Shown: piece after piece, positions 15,735 through 25,092 of the stretch
Layout of the letters: each line of letters begins with the position of its first letter
Numbering within the stretch: the first letter of the stretch is position 1
Assembly (NCBI RefSeq): GCF_004368405.1
Contig: NZ_SBJH01000057.1
Coordinates: forward strand, 1 to 35,248
Origin: Olivibacter sp. XZL3
Lineage (GTDB): Bacteria > Bacteroidota > Bacteroidia > Sphingobacteriales > Sphingobacteriaceae
Reading direction: 5' to 3'
DNA: 35,248 bases
Made by a program: the position numbers and the translations under genes
The notes under the pieces: generated by a model
Database searches by the model: none
The model's input: the letters and a program-made list of their open reading frames with translations, nothing else
What the model was told of the DNA's origin: nothing

Positions 15735-17456
15735 CTACCAGCCGAAATTCTGCACATATAATCCTTGACTAAAATTTATCTGATTCTGCGGAATCGGTAG
15801 GTATTCATCGCGGTTTTTCTTGAAGGCTGCACCCGCTAAATGAGGAGTTCTTCGCTGTTCAACGGCAAAATAGTCATTGATAAATCCGGCAGCAATACCC
15901 CATCGCACGAGATCAAAAAAGCGGTAACCCTCCATTGCGAATTCCAGTCGACGTTCAAAGCGTAGCGCCTCCCGTGCAAATTCGTTCGTCCAAACACAAT
16001 TTACCCCGGGCTGATACGTGGAAACATGGTAACTTGAGGTAGGTGTACCATCCGCCTGTGTCAGTCGAGCCGCGCTGTTCTGTGCTCGCTGTCGGATCGC
16101 GTTGATCAGCGGCAACGCTTCTTGCTCGCGCCCCAATTCTATTAACGCTTCCGCTTTGATCAGCAGCACATCCGCATACCTGATCACCGGCCAGTCCTTG
16201 GCACTCGACATAAAGGGTGGGTATTTCATGAAGGTCGGATCTGTATAAGCAACGGTTTCCTTCATGCTCATAAAATTACCATAGGTAGCATTATCGCGAT
16301 TCCAGGAAGCCTGAAATACCAAGCGCTGCTGATACTTATAGGGATGTCCCGGGATTGCGACGGTATGATCCAGCCTGGTATCGAAACTTTGCTTTTGAAA
16401 ATCGCCGGAAGGCACAATGTCATTTGTATTGTAGTCGTCCAACAAGGGCAGGCCTTGTGCGTCCGTTTTGAAAGCATTCACCAAATTAGAGCTCGGTTGG
16501 TGGAAGCCACAGCAGCCATATTCCTGGTTCATGGGGTAATTAGTGCCGACGCCCGCATTGATCCTTCCTTGCGGTGTACCATCGCTCTTGGAGAAGACGA
16601 TGGCAAATACAGACTCCGGACCGCCTTCATATTCCGAGAGAAAGTTTTCAGCAAAGTCGTCCGACAGGCGATACCTGCCCGAGTTGATCACACTATCGCA
16701 GTATGTCACCACTTCATTAAACTTAGCATGGTCTTTCGAAACAACGTTATGCTGCTCATTCTGAACATAACTTTGATAAAGCAAGGTTTTCGCGAGGTAA
16801 GCGTGTGCGGCCCCCTTGGTAATGCGAGCCGCATCGGTTTGATTTAGCGGCAAATGCTGCGAGGCAAAACGGAAGTCGTCGGCTATTTTGGTCCAAAGTT
16901 CATCGTTGCTGTATAAGTCATTTCCAATGGTTTGATAGACCGACTTCTCTACGCTTTCGTCAATATATGGAATACGCTTGAAAAGAACCTTCAACAGAAA
17001 ATAAAAGTGGGCTCTAATGAAGCGCACCTCCGCGGAACGCGTTAGCTTCTGTGGAAAAATATCGTCACCGATCTCATTAAGCAACGCCAAGGCTGTGTTA
17101 CACCTCGCTATTCCGACATAGAGCCGGAACCAAGTGGCATCGCTTTGCCCCAGATCCACCCGATTGATGGAAAATAGCTCATAGGCATGCACATCATTCT
17201 GGTCGCCTGTACCGCCTCCTCCTTTGTAGGCATCGCCGCCTCGCACGCTTCCGTAGGCCCACATGGTTGTATAAGGCCTGCTCCAATGATCGTTGCCAAG
17301 AGCCGAGTAAGCACTGATAACCATTGCCTCCACATTTTCCGGCGTTTTCAGATTTTCGTTGAATACGACTCCTTGTGGAAGCTTCTCTAGATTCTTCGAG
17401 CAGCCTGAGAATAGCAGGATGCTCAAAAACAGTTGTACTATATGGTGATTTTTCAT
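15735..17456 (-). CDS. SusD/RagB-family nutrient-binding outer membrane lipoprotein
   Basis: A 573-residue SusD homologue with a lipoprotein signal: 'LLFSGCSKN' places the lipidated Cys at residue 19. The N-terminal tetratricopeptide-like helices (for example 'AMVISAYSALGNDHWSRPY') and the C-terminal block 'REALRFERRLEFAMEGYRFFDLVRWG' (in pieces, about residues 495-520) followed by 'LPIPQNQI' are typical. SusD proteins cap the SusC barrel on the cell surface and bind the oligosaccharide. The gene follows susC by 29 bases and precedes the GH172 gene by 22 bases. By context the ligand is a fructan or fructose-containing oligosaccharide. Confidence 0.94.
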   Translation of the reverse strand: MKNHHIVQLFLSILLFSGCSKNLEKLPQGVVFNENLKTPENVEAMVISAYSALGNDHWSRPYTTMWAYGSVRGGDAYKGGGGTGDQNDVHAYELFSINRVDLGQSDATWFRLYVGIARCNTALALLNEIGDDIFPQKLTRSAEVRFIRAHFYFLLKVLFKRIPYIDESVEKSVYQTIGNDLYSNDELWTKIADDFRFASQHLPLNQTDAARITKGAAHAYLAKTLLYQSYVQNEQHNVVSKDHAKFNEVVTYCDSVINSGRYRLSDDFAENFLSEYEGGPESVFAIVFSKSDGTPQGRINAGVGTNYPMNQEYGCCGFHQPSSNLVNAFKTDAQGLPLLDDYNTNDIVPSGDFQKQSFDTRLDHTVAIPGHPYKYQQRLVFQASWNRDNATYGNFMSMKETVAYTDPTFMKYPPFMSSAKDWPVIRYADVLLIKAEALIELGREQEALPLINAIRQRAQNSAARLTQADGTPTSSYHVSTYQPGVNCVWTNEFAREALRFERRLEFAMEGYRFFDLVRWGIAAGFINDYFAVEQRRTPHLAGAAFKKNRDEYLPIPQNQINFSQGLYVQNFGW

Positions 17457-17485
17457 TTTTAGTAATTTTTAATGCGACTTAACAT

Positions 17486-20400
17486 TTAGAATGACAGATT
17501 AAAGCCCAGCGTAGCAATGACGGGTATGGGATAGGCGTTGCCCGGGTTTTCCGGATCGGGCGCCGTGTATGCCTCGTTTTTCAAACGCAATAAATTGGAG
17601 GCCTGCATATACACCCGCGCACGACTCACATTAAATCTTTCAAAGGCGTCCTTCAGGTCGTATCCAATTTCAATGTTCCGCAATTTCAGGTAGCTTCTCG
17701 GTTCAAGAAAGTAAGTTGAAAACCTATTCTCATTATTCGTATTGACCAACGTAAGAGCCGGGACAGTAGCAGTCGGATTTTCCGGGGTCCAGCCTTCCAA
17801 TACCCGACTACCCCAGTTCGATCCGGGTGCCAATGACGTGAAATCCGTTAAGTTCTTATAACTGTTATTGACGACGCCTCCCTGTATACCTTGAAAGAAT
17901 AGGGCTATATTAAATCGTTTGTAGCTTAAAGCAAGATTTAAACCATAGGTAAAATCAGGGTCTGAAGTACCTAAGTACTGCTGATCGTTATTGTCAATGC
18001 GCCCGTTCTGATCGAGGTCGAGGTAGCGGATCCGACCAAGTGCTTTTCCCGGTTGTTCCGGACTATTATCGAGTTGCTCCTGGGTAGTGAACAAACCATC
18101 TGCTACCCAGCCAAAATGCGTATTCGGCGAGTGCCCGATAATGGTATACGTAGTTCCATTCCCCGGATAACCGATAATTGCATTATTCGGCAGCTCCGTG
18201 ATCTTTAATCGGTTTCGGGTGATATTAGCTGCGATATCCAAGCGCAAATCCGGCCCCAAGCTTTGTGTATAATTGACGGCCGCCTCTAAGCCTTTATTCT
18301 CCAGCGACGCGCCGTTAATCCATGTATTGCCTCCCTCGCCCACCACACCGAGGTAAGGCGGACTGATCAAAATATCTTCGGTGTTCTTTATATAATATTC
18401 CACCGAACCAGTAAGCTTATTAGACAGCAGTCCGAAATCCACACCAAAGTTCGATTGCGTGGTGGTTTCCCATTTCAAATCCGGATTGCCCGTTTGTATG
18501 GCCGTATATCCGGAGGGAAGTGTACCGGTACCCTGCCCGCCTATATCATAGGCGCTGCCCTCACTCGGATCCCAAGTCAGGTCGGTTCCATATATCGCAC
18601 GGTAGAGTGAGTACGTAGCATACGCAGGAATACTCTGATTGCCTGTTTGGCCCCAGCTATAGCGCAGTTTAAAGTCGGAGATAAAACCTATGTGGTCTTT
18701 AAAAAAACTTTCTTCACTAATCCGCCATCCAAGGGATGCCGCCGGAAAATTCGCGTATCGGTTGTTCGAACCAAACTTGCTCGACCCGTCTCTTCTGATG
18801 GTAACAGAAGCCAAGTAGCGATCGTGATAATTGTAATTTGCCTTAAAGAAAAATGACTGCAGCGCATCCGAATTGCCATCACCGCGCGCAAGAATATTTC
18901 GGGTACCCTGTGTGAGGTAGGCATAATTCATATCCGCAATAGCTAAGCCCTGCGCACTGGCATTAAATCCCTGATATTGGTTATTGACCGTTTCCGAACC
19001 CAGCAGAAAATTGACGCGGTGCTCGTTCGAGTTCAAGTCGTAAGTCAAGATATTTTGCCAGGTTAATGAGCCACTATAATCGAAATTCGTGTTGACCTGT
19101 GTAACATCACTGTTCAGGAACCCCGATTGGTAAGGCAAGAGCAGATGGCGGTAAAAAGTCCCGGCATAATCGACATTAAAAGCGGTTCTAAAATTCAGTC
19201 CCTCTAAAATGGAAAGATCGGCAAAAGTACTGCTCAGAATACGGCCAAAATGGTTGTTATTCTGCTTATTGTCTTCGATCAATCTAACTGGATTTTGTCG
19301 ATCGTCCATCCCCGCTACAGGTCCTCCCCAACCGCCGTCAAGTGTACGAACCGGCAAAATAGGATTCAAGATCAGCGCGAGCGAAGTAATATCCCCGGTT
19401 GGGATTTGCGCATCCTTGAAATAAGAGAGGTTCAGATTTTCCCCTATTTTAAGTTTTCCGTTAAACAAAGAATGATCGATGTTCATGCGTAAGGTTAACC
19501 GTTGACTCCGCGTACGCTTAATAATCCCCTCATTATCGTAGTACCCCAACGAAAAGAAGGAAGTTCCGTGCTGTCCGCCATTTGCAAGGGCCAGGTTGTA
19601 TTGTTTAATCTGCGAAACCCGTGAAACCTCATCAAACCAGCGCGTGTCGGACGTAAGCATCGTCTGTTCCGGATCTACATATTGCCCGAGTATAACGGCA
19701 TTTAGCTGCGGATTTGAAAAATCGCGATTCCAGTCGAAGTCGTAAATTAAGCTTAAATCAGCGGGATCCTGCGGGTTGTTAAGGGCCGGCCCGAATCGCC
19801 CGTCATTCACCGCTGCCTGCCAATAGGCACGGGCGCGCTGATCGGTATTCAAGGTGTTGATTTTACTGTTATAAAATTGCAGCGAATGCGAAGCGTCCAC
19901 ATCAATCCGCCTCACGCCCGACTTCCCTCGTTTGGTGGTCACGATGATGACCCCTGCCGCTGCTCTCGACCCATAAATCGAAGCGGCCGACGCATCCCGC
20001 AGTACCTGCATCGACTCGATATCGCTTTGATTGATCTCCTGCAATCCCCGTTGGGTCGGTACACCATCGATAATATAAAGGGGATCGTTACTGATATTGA
20101 GTGTCGTCTGGCCGCGCATGCGTACGGTTACCCCGCCATTCGGTGCACCGGTGGCGCCGACCTCCACGCCGGGAACCCGACCCTGCATCGCTTTTACCGG
20201 ATTTCCGAGCGGCACATTTTCAATATCCGCTATTTTAACGACCGAAACAGCCCCCGTCAGGTCTTTTTTGCGCTCCGATGTATAGCCCGTAACAATCACA
20301 TCTTCGAGCGCATTCACGCTGGTTTTCATCTCCACATTAATCGGATCGCCGTTTCTGATCACCATCCGTACCGGCTCGCTACCGAGCATGCTGAAAGAAA

Positions 20401-20608
20401 TCGTTTCACCGATGGCAGCAGCAATTCTGTACGCCCCGTTTTTGTCGGTAATGACCGAGCCCGTTTTCCCGACAATCGATACCGTTACGCCCTCCAACGG
20501 AACCGAACTCGTATCCCGCACTAGGCCGGATATCATAACTTCCTGCGCCGCAGCGCTCAGAAAAAGGAACATACTTAGGCAGTATGCAATAAATACTTCT
20601 TTTCTCAT
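17486..20608 (-). CDS. SusC/RagA-family TonB-linked outer membrane transporter
   Basis: A 1040-residue outer membrane importer. Order: signal peptide (1-21), a carboxypeptidase-regulatory-like beta-sandwich (about 24-105), a TonB-box-like 'EDVIVTGY' (about 102-109), the plug (about 113-230, with 'VPGVEVGATGAPNGGVTVRM' and 'DPLYIIDGVP', 'ASIYGSRAAAGVIIVTTKRG'), then the 22-strand barrel ending in 'VIATLGFNLSF'. It imports oligosaccharide into the periplasm with energy from TonB. It is co-directional with the sugar porter upstream (55-base gap) and susD downstream (29-base gap), forming the core of the utilisation locus. Confidence 0.95.
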   Translation of the reverse strand: MRKEVFIAYCLSMFLFLSAAAQEVMISGLVRDTSSVPLEGVTVSIVGKTGSVITDKNGAYRIAAAIGETISFSMLGSEPVRMVIRNGDPINVEMKTSVNALEDVIVTGYTSERKKDLTGAVSVVKIADIENVPLGNPVKAMQGRVPGVEVGATGAPNGGVTVRMRGQTTLNISNDPLYIIDGVPTQRGLQEINQSDIESMQVLRDASAASIYGSRAAAGVIIVTTKRGKSGVRRIDVDASHSLQFYNSKINTLNTDQRARAYWQAAVNDGRFGPALNNPQDPADLSLIYDFDWNRDFSNPQLNAVILGQYVDPEQTMLTSDTRWFDEVSRVSQIKQYNLALANGGQHGTSFFSLGYYDNEGIIKRTRSQRLTLRMNIDHSLFNGKLKIGENLNLSYFKDAQIPTGDITSLALILNPILPVRTLDGGWGGPVAGMDDRQNPVRLIEDNKQNNNHFGRILSSTFADLSILEGLNFRTAFNVDYAGTFYRHLLLPYQSGFLNSDVTQVNTNFDYSGSLTWQNILTYDLNSNEHRVNFLLGSETVNNQYQGFNASAQGLAIADMNYAYLTQGTRNILARGDGNSDALQSFFFKANYNYHDRYLASVTIRRDGSSKFGSNNRYANFPAASLGWRISEESFFKDHIGFISDFKLRYSWGQTGNQSIPAYATYSLYRAIYGTDLTWDPSEGSAYDIGGQGTGTLPSGYTAIQTGNPDLKWETTTQSNFGVDFGLLSNKLTGSVEYYIKNTEDILISPPYLGVVGEGGNTWINGASLENKGLEAAVNYTQSLGPDLRLDIAANITRNRLKITELPNNAIIGYPGNGTTYTIIGHSPNTHFGWVADGLFTTQEQLDNSPEQPGKALGRIRYLDLDQNGRIDNNDQQYLGTSDPDFTYGLNLALSYKRFNIALFFQGIQGGVVNNSYKNLTDFTSLAPGSNWGSRVLEGWTPENPTATVPALTLVNTNNENRFSTYFLEPRSYLKLRNIEIGYDLKDAFERFNVSRARVYMQASNLLRLKNEAYTAPDPENPGNAYPIPVIATLGFNLSF

Positions 20609-20663
20609 CTTTGGTTTAATTAATTAGATTAGTTTGGTTTATTCGTATTGGTTAATAGACAAA

Positions 20664-22004
20664 TTAGATGAGCGGCTCATTGGCCAGCTGTGCTTCGATG
20701 GCTTCCAGACTGATGCCTTTGGTTTCAGGCATCCACCAGATTACAAAGACCAGCTGCAGCACCATCATCCCGGTAAAGAATAAAAATGTCATCACAGCGC
20801 CGAAAGCCTCCGCCAATATCGGAAAGGCAAAGGTCACCAGTGCTGCAAGCATCCAATGGATAGAACTCCCGAAGGTTTGTCCCTTCGCCCGCACCTGATT
20901 TGGAAAAATCTCCGCTATAAAAACCCAGATAACGGCTCCTTGAGAGAAGGCAAAACAAGCTATAAAAAGCATGAAATAGAATGAAATGTACATGCCCGAC
21001 TCTGTCGGATTATTAAAAGAGAACACCACCAACAACAGGGAAACGATAATGCCCGCCGAGCCAATTTTCATCAACATTTTTCTACCCACCTTATCAATTA
21101 GCTGAACCGCCAGCAGCGTAAACACAAAATTGGTCATGCCGATCCCGATTGTCGACAATAAAGAAGAATGAACTCCCAATCCAGCCATCTCAAAAATGCG
21201 CGGTGCGTAATAAATAATGGCGTTAATACCTGATAACTGGTTAAAGAGTGCAAACAGCCCGGCCAATATCAACGGCTTTCTGTAATCTTTAACGAACAGT
21301 GCATGCGTCTCTTTGCTAGCCTTTAGCCCAGCCGCGTTTTCAATAGCAAGAAGCTCCTGATGATAACCCAGCGGATTAATAAGGCTCAATGTTTCGATTG
21401 CCTCGTCCCTACGCAATCCTTTCATCAGCAGCCATCTGGGGCTCTCCCGGATGAAATAAATAGCTACCAGAAAAAGAAGCGACGGTACAGCCTGAACACC
21501 AAGCATCAGGCGCCACGACTCACCGCCCAGTTGATTGATCAAATAGTTTGATAAATATGAGATCAGTATACCCAATACCACATTAAATTGAAATAGCCCA
21601 ACTAGCGCACCTCGGCGATCAGGAGGGGATATTTCAGATATATAAATTGGTGCTGTGACCGACGAAGCTCCTACACCGAGACCCCCAATAAACCGAAAGA
21701 GCACAAAAAGATACCAGTTACTGGTAAAGGCGGTTCCTAGAGAAGCAAAGAGGTAGGCAAGAGCAACGAGGTATAAAGTTTTTTTTCGTCCCAGCTTATC
21801 GGTTGGATAAGAGCCCAGCAACGATCCGATTACGGTGCCGATGAGTGCAACCGAAATGGTAAAACCATGTTCGAAGATGGTAAGTTGCCAATATTGCTCG
21901 ATCGCTTTCTCCGCTCCGGAAATAACCGCTGTGTCAAAGCCGAAAAGAAAACCTCCTAAAGCCACTACTACTGACCATAGTTTTACAATGTGATTTTTCA
22001 TCAT
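20664..22004 (-). CDS. MFS sugar porter (sugar:H+ symporter), probable fructose importer
   Basis: A 446-residue inner membrane protein with about 12 hydrophobic segments. Sugar porter signatures are clear: 'GSYPTDKLGRKKTL' (about 64-77), 'RFIGGLGVGASSVTAPIYISE' (in part, about 104-124), 'PESPRWLLMKG' like 'RESPRWLLMKG' (190-200), 'QLSGINAIIYYAP' (about 258-270) and 'PETKGISLEAIE' at the end. It resembles XylE/GLUT relatives and the importer of the B. thetaiotaomicron fructan locus (BT1758). It is first in the minus-strand operon, so its upstream region (22005-22319) should hold the operon promoter. Fructose is inferred from context. Confidence 0.92.
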   Translation of the reverse strand: MMKNHIVKLWSVVVALGGFLFGFDTAVISGAEKAIEQYWQLTIFEHGFTISVALIGTVIGSLLGSYPTDKLGRKKTLYLVALAYLFASLGTAFTSNWYLFVLFRFIGGLGVGASSVTAPIYISEISPPDRRGALVGLFQFNVVLGILISYLSNYLINQLGGESWRLMLGVQAVPSLLFLVAIYFIRESPRWLLMKGLRRDEAIETLSLINPLGYHQELLAIENAAGLKASKETHALFVKDYRKPLILAGLFALFNQLSGINAIIYYAPRIFEMAGLGVHSSLLSTIGIGMTNFVFTLLAVQLIDKVGRKMLMKIGSAGIIVSLLLVVFSFNNPTESGMYISFYFMLFIACFAFSQGAVIWVFIAEIFPNQVRAKGQTFGSSIHWMLAALVTFAFPILAEAFGAVMTFLFFTGMMVLQLVFVIWWMPETKGISLEAIEAQLANEPLI

Positions 22005-22112
22005 GTCGATCTATCTTGATTTTTTGAATTGGTGCTGCAAGATAGAGCAGCCTAAAAGCAAGGACGTGCTGGTTACGATCAAATCGTTTAACTTTTATAA
22101 CATACCACAAAA

Positions 22113-22156
22113 TGATAATTATCAGTACGTTACCGATAAAACAATCCGATTATCGG
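22113..22156. promoter_or_regulatory. Candidate operator: two inverted repeats of YGATAA half-sites
   Basis: The palindrome TGATAATTATCA (22113-22124) is followed by CCGATAA (22133-22139), ten bases and TTATCGG (22150-22156). All four arms share (T/C)GATAA. They lie about 110-150 bases ahead of the sugar porter start and 160-200 bases ahead of the sensor gene, a good place for the binding sites of the hybrid sensor's AraC-type domain. Confidence 0.45.
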
Positions 22157-22239
22157 CCTTAACATTTCAACCGTGTAACATCGTCTTTTACTATTGTACC
22201 ATAGATGTTGAACCACCTAAATAAGGAAAACATTTTTTC

Positions 22240-22271
22240 TTGCCGCTCAAAGAAGCAATCGCTTATATTTG
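22240..22271 (+). promoter_or_regulatory. Predicted promoter of the hybrid sensor gene
   Basis: TTG (22240-22242), a 21-base spacer and TATATTTG (22264-22271) match the Bacteroidota consensus. The implied leader before the ATG at 22320 is about 43 bases. Confidence 0.6.
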
Positions 22272-22319
22272 TCGGAACCTACCGCCAACAACCGGTGGCC
22301 TGCTAACTGAATTATAAAC

Positions 22320-25088
22320 ATGAATGCTATTTTTTTCAACAGATTTCCCATTGTCTTGCTTTTGGTTTTAGGTTTCGGCTTAATCCTTTCCTGCAAAACC
22401 GCTAAAAAAAATAATACCTTCACCATTGGATTTTCTCAATGTACCGGTAACGATCTGTGGAGAAGAAACATGCTTGCAGAAATGCTGACTGAGTTAAGTC
22501 TTCATCCGGAAGTCGATTTCCATTATCTAGAGGCAGGCGGTAATAGCGAAACTCAGCGGGCACAGGTCGATACGCTCATCGATAAGGAAATTGATTTGCT
22601 GGTAATTTCTCCCAATGAGGCCGAACCTTTGACCGCCACCGTAAAGAAAGTGATGGATCGCGGAATTCCGGTGATTGTGATCGATAGAGAAATTAAGGGT
22701 CGCGATTATACCGCATTTATTGGCTCCGATAATGTGGAGATTGGCGAAATGGCCGGACAGTACCTGTCTCAACTCATCGGCGACAAGGGAAGGGTGATCG
22801 AGATTATGGGATTATTAGGTTCTTCTCCGGCTATAGACAGAGGCAAAGGTTTCGCTAAAGCAATTAATCGGTCGAAAGGCCTGACTATAGCGAAAACCGT
22901 TTATGGCGATTGGATGGAAGATACCACAAAAAACATGTTGAGCGATATGCATCGGCAATTAGCAAGTATAGACGCCATATTTGCCCATAACGATAATATG
23001 GCTCTCGGCGCACGAAAAATTCTCCATAAATATTATCCGGAAAAGCACATACCCATTATCGGCGTTGATGCCTGTTTCGGCGAAGGCGGAGGACTGGACA
23101 TGGTGTACGATGGAAAGATCACGGCATCGCTCATATATCCCACCTTCGGAAAAGAAGCTATACGGACGGCTTTGGACATCCTAAGAGGCCAACCTTTCAA
23201 AAAAGAAAATAAACTGAGCTCCATCGTGATCGATTCAACGAACGTGCGCGTGATGAAGATGCAAGCCGCCATGATCAGCAGCCAAAAAGACGATATTTAC
23301 AGTCAGCGTAAGCTGCTGGACGAACAGAAAATAGTATATAAAAGCCAACAGGCAGTGCTGAATGCAATTATCGTATTGCTTGTATTGTCATTAATTTTTG
23401 GAAGCATCGTTGTGATTTTGCTGAGAGATAACCGGAAAATCAATAAAAACCTAGCCAAAAAGAATTTAGAAATCGATACGCAGCGGAAGCAGCTTATCGA
23501 AATGTCCAAACAAGCAGCGGCCGGCACCGAAGCCCGGCTCAACTTCTTTACCAACATCACCCACGAGCTCCGGACTCCGCTGACGCTTATCCTATCCCCC
23601 ATAGAAGATATGGCCAAAGATACCCGTCTTTTATCGCTGGCCGGCGATAAGATAAAAGCCGTCCAGCGGAACTCAGTAAGACTGCTCAACATTGTCAATC
23701 AACTGTTGGATTTCCGGAAAATTGAAATAGAAGGCTATGTCATACAAGCGTCGCCCAATAATTTGGTGTCCTTCATCCGGGATCTGATGGAACCTTTTAA
23801 AATCTATGCGCTGAAAAGACAAGTGCAACTGTCCTTTGTGCCCGCTGAAAAAGAGATTTCGGTATGGTTCGACCTCAATATGCTCGACAAAGCTTTGCTA
23901 AACCTTCTATCGAACGCTTTTAAATTTGTGAACGCAGGAGGTTTCATCAAAGTTTATGTGGAACGCATGGGAAGCGATGTAAGCATTAAAATCAAGGACT
24001 CAGGTATCGGCATGCACGAAAAAGATATTACATTGATTTTTGACCCTTACTATCAAGCCGATAACGCACCTGCCAACGGTTTCGGCATCGGCTTATCACT
24101 GGCCAAAGAAATCATCACAAAACATAAAGGACAAATACAGGTAGAGTCGAAAAAAGGGTTAGGCTCTACCTTTATCGTCATCCTTCCTCTGGGCAGTCAA
24201 CATTTAAGCGACCGGGAAAAACTAACACTTCATAACCCTTCACCTCAAAGAGCGGAAAAGACTTCTATTCAGGAAATCTATTCGGACACCGAGATCCAGG
24301 AAATGGAGCAATCCGAGCAATGGGGTGTAAAAGAACACTCTTTACTTATTGTAGAAGACAACCCTGATCTTTTAAATTATCTGGTGACGGAGTTGAGTGA
24401 TAAATACGATGTATTTTTTACGAGCAGCGGCCCGGAGGCGATTCGACTTGCGAGGGAAAAGGTGCCCGATCTCATCATCACCGATAACGTGATACCGGAG
24501 CTGTCCGGCAAGGAGGTCTGTAGAACCTTAAAAAGCGACTTCAAAACCTCCCATATCCCTATTATTCTCCTGACGGCCCAAGCGAGTTCGGAACAGGTTA
24601 TTTCGGGCATGGACGCCCTTGTCGATATGTATATCACCAAGCCCTTCCTCATCAAAAACCTGTCGGCCAGTATCCGGGCCTTAATACACAATAGGAAAGT
24701 ATTAAAAACCCACTTCACCAGTGCCATCGAACTCCCTACTGAAAGCGTCAAATTAAGTGCGATGGACCGGAAGCTATTGAACGATTTTTCCAGTGTGGTG
24801 GAAGAGAATTTAAGTAACGACCGGTTCTGCGTTGAAGACATCTGTCGATTGATCGGCATTTCCCGCATGCATCTGTATAGAAAGATCAGATCCTTAACGG
24901 GAATGACGGTGAACGAATATCTGCTGGAACGCCGTTTAAAGAAGGCTTCTTACCTTCTCCAACACGAATCGCTGAACGTCGCAGAAATCACTTATGCCGT
25001 AGGCTTTTCCAGTCCGAGTTATTTCTCCACCACATTCAAAGCAAAATTCGGTTATTCGCCTAGTCAATACAAAAGTAAAATCAAATAG
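22320..25088 (+). CDS. Hybrid two-component system sensor/regulator (HTCS) with sugar-binding domain
   Basis: A 922-residue one-protein signalling system. Residues 1-25 are a membrane anchor or lipoprotein-like signal ('GLILSCKTAKK', Cys25). Residues about 33-315 form a LacI/RbsB-type periplasmic sugar-binding domain ('IGFSQCTGNDLWRRNM', 'VIDREIKGRDYTAFIGSDN', 'IFAHNDNMALGA'). A transmembrane helix (about 345-368) and coiled region lead to the histidine kinase: H box 'FFTNITHELRTPLTLI' with His415, N box 'LLNLLSNAFKF' and ATP lid 'GFGIGLSLAKEI'. A receiver domain (675-790) has Asp722 in 'LIITDNVIP' and Lys774. An AraC HTH (about 815-922) binds DNA. It matches the plan of BT1754, which senses fructose, and is divergent from the operon it should control. 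Confidence 0.94.
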   Translation: MNAIFFNRFPIVLLLVLGFGLILSCKTAKKNNTFTIGFSQCTGNDLWRRNMLAEMLTELSLHPEVDFHYLEAGGNSETQRAQVDTLIDKEIDLLVISPNEAEPLTATVKKVMDRGIPVIVIDREIKGRDYTAFIGSDNVEIGEMAGQYLSQLIGDKGRVIEIMGLLGSSPAIDRGKGFAKAINRSKGLTIAKTVYGDWMEDTTKNMLSDMHRQLASIDAIFAHNDNMALGARKILHKYYPEKHIPIIGVDACFGEGGGLDMVYDGKITASLIYPTFGKEAIRTALDILRGQPFKKENKLSSIVIDSTNVRVMKMQAAMISSQKDDIYSQRKLLDEQKIVYKSQQAVLNAIIVLLVLSLIFGSIVVILLRDNRKINKNLAKKNLEIDTQRKQLIEMSKQAAAGTEARLNFFTNITHELRTPLTLILSPIEDMAKDTRLLSLAGDKIKAVQRNSVRLLNIVNQLLDFRKIEIEGYVIQASPNNLVSFIRDLMEPFKIYALKRQVQLSFVPAEKEISVWFDLNMLDKALLNLLSNAFKFVNAGGFIKVYVERMGSDVSIKIKDSGIGMHEKDITLIFDPYYQADNAPANGFGIGLSLAKEIITKHKGQIQVESKKGLGSTFIVILPLGSQHLSDREKLTLHNPSPQRAEKTSIQEIYSDTEIQEMEQSEQWGVKEHSLLIVEDNPDLLNYLVTELSDKYDVFFTSSGPEAIRLAREKVPDLIITDNVIPELSGKEVCRTLKSDFKTSHIPIILLTAQASSEQVISGMDALVDMYITKPFLIKNLSASIRALIHNRKVLKTHFTSAIELPTESVKLSAMDRKLLNDFSSVVEENLSNDRFCVEDICRLIGISRMHLYRKIRSLTGMTVNEYLLERRLKKASYLLQHESLNVAEITYAVGFSSPSYFSTTFKAKFGYSPSQYKSKIK

Positions 25089-25092
25089 CACG

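Noticed and set aside
19877-20524. A 215-codon open frame on the plus strand
   Set aside because: It lies opposite the N-terminal half of susC and is rich in His and Arg, as expected of a shadow frame.
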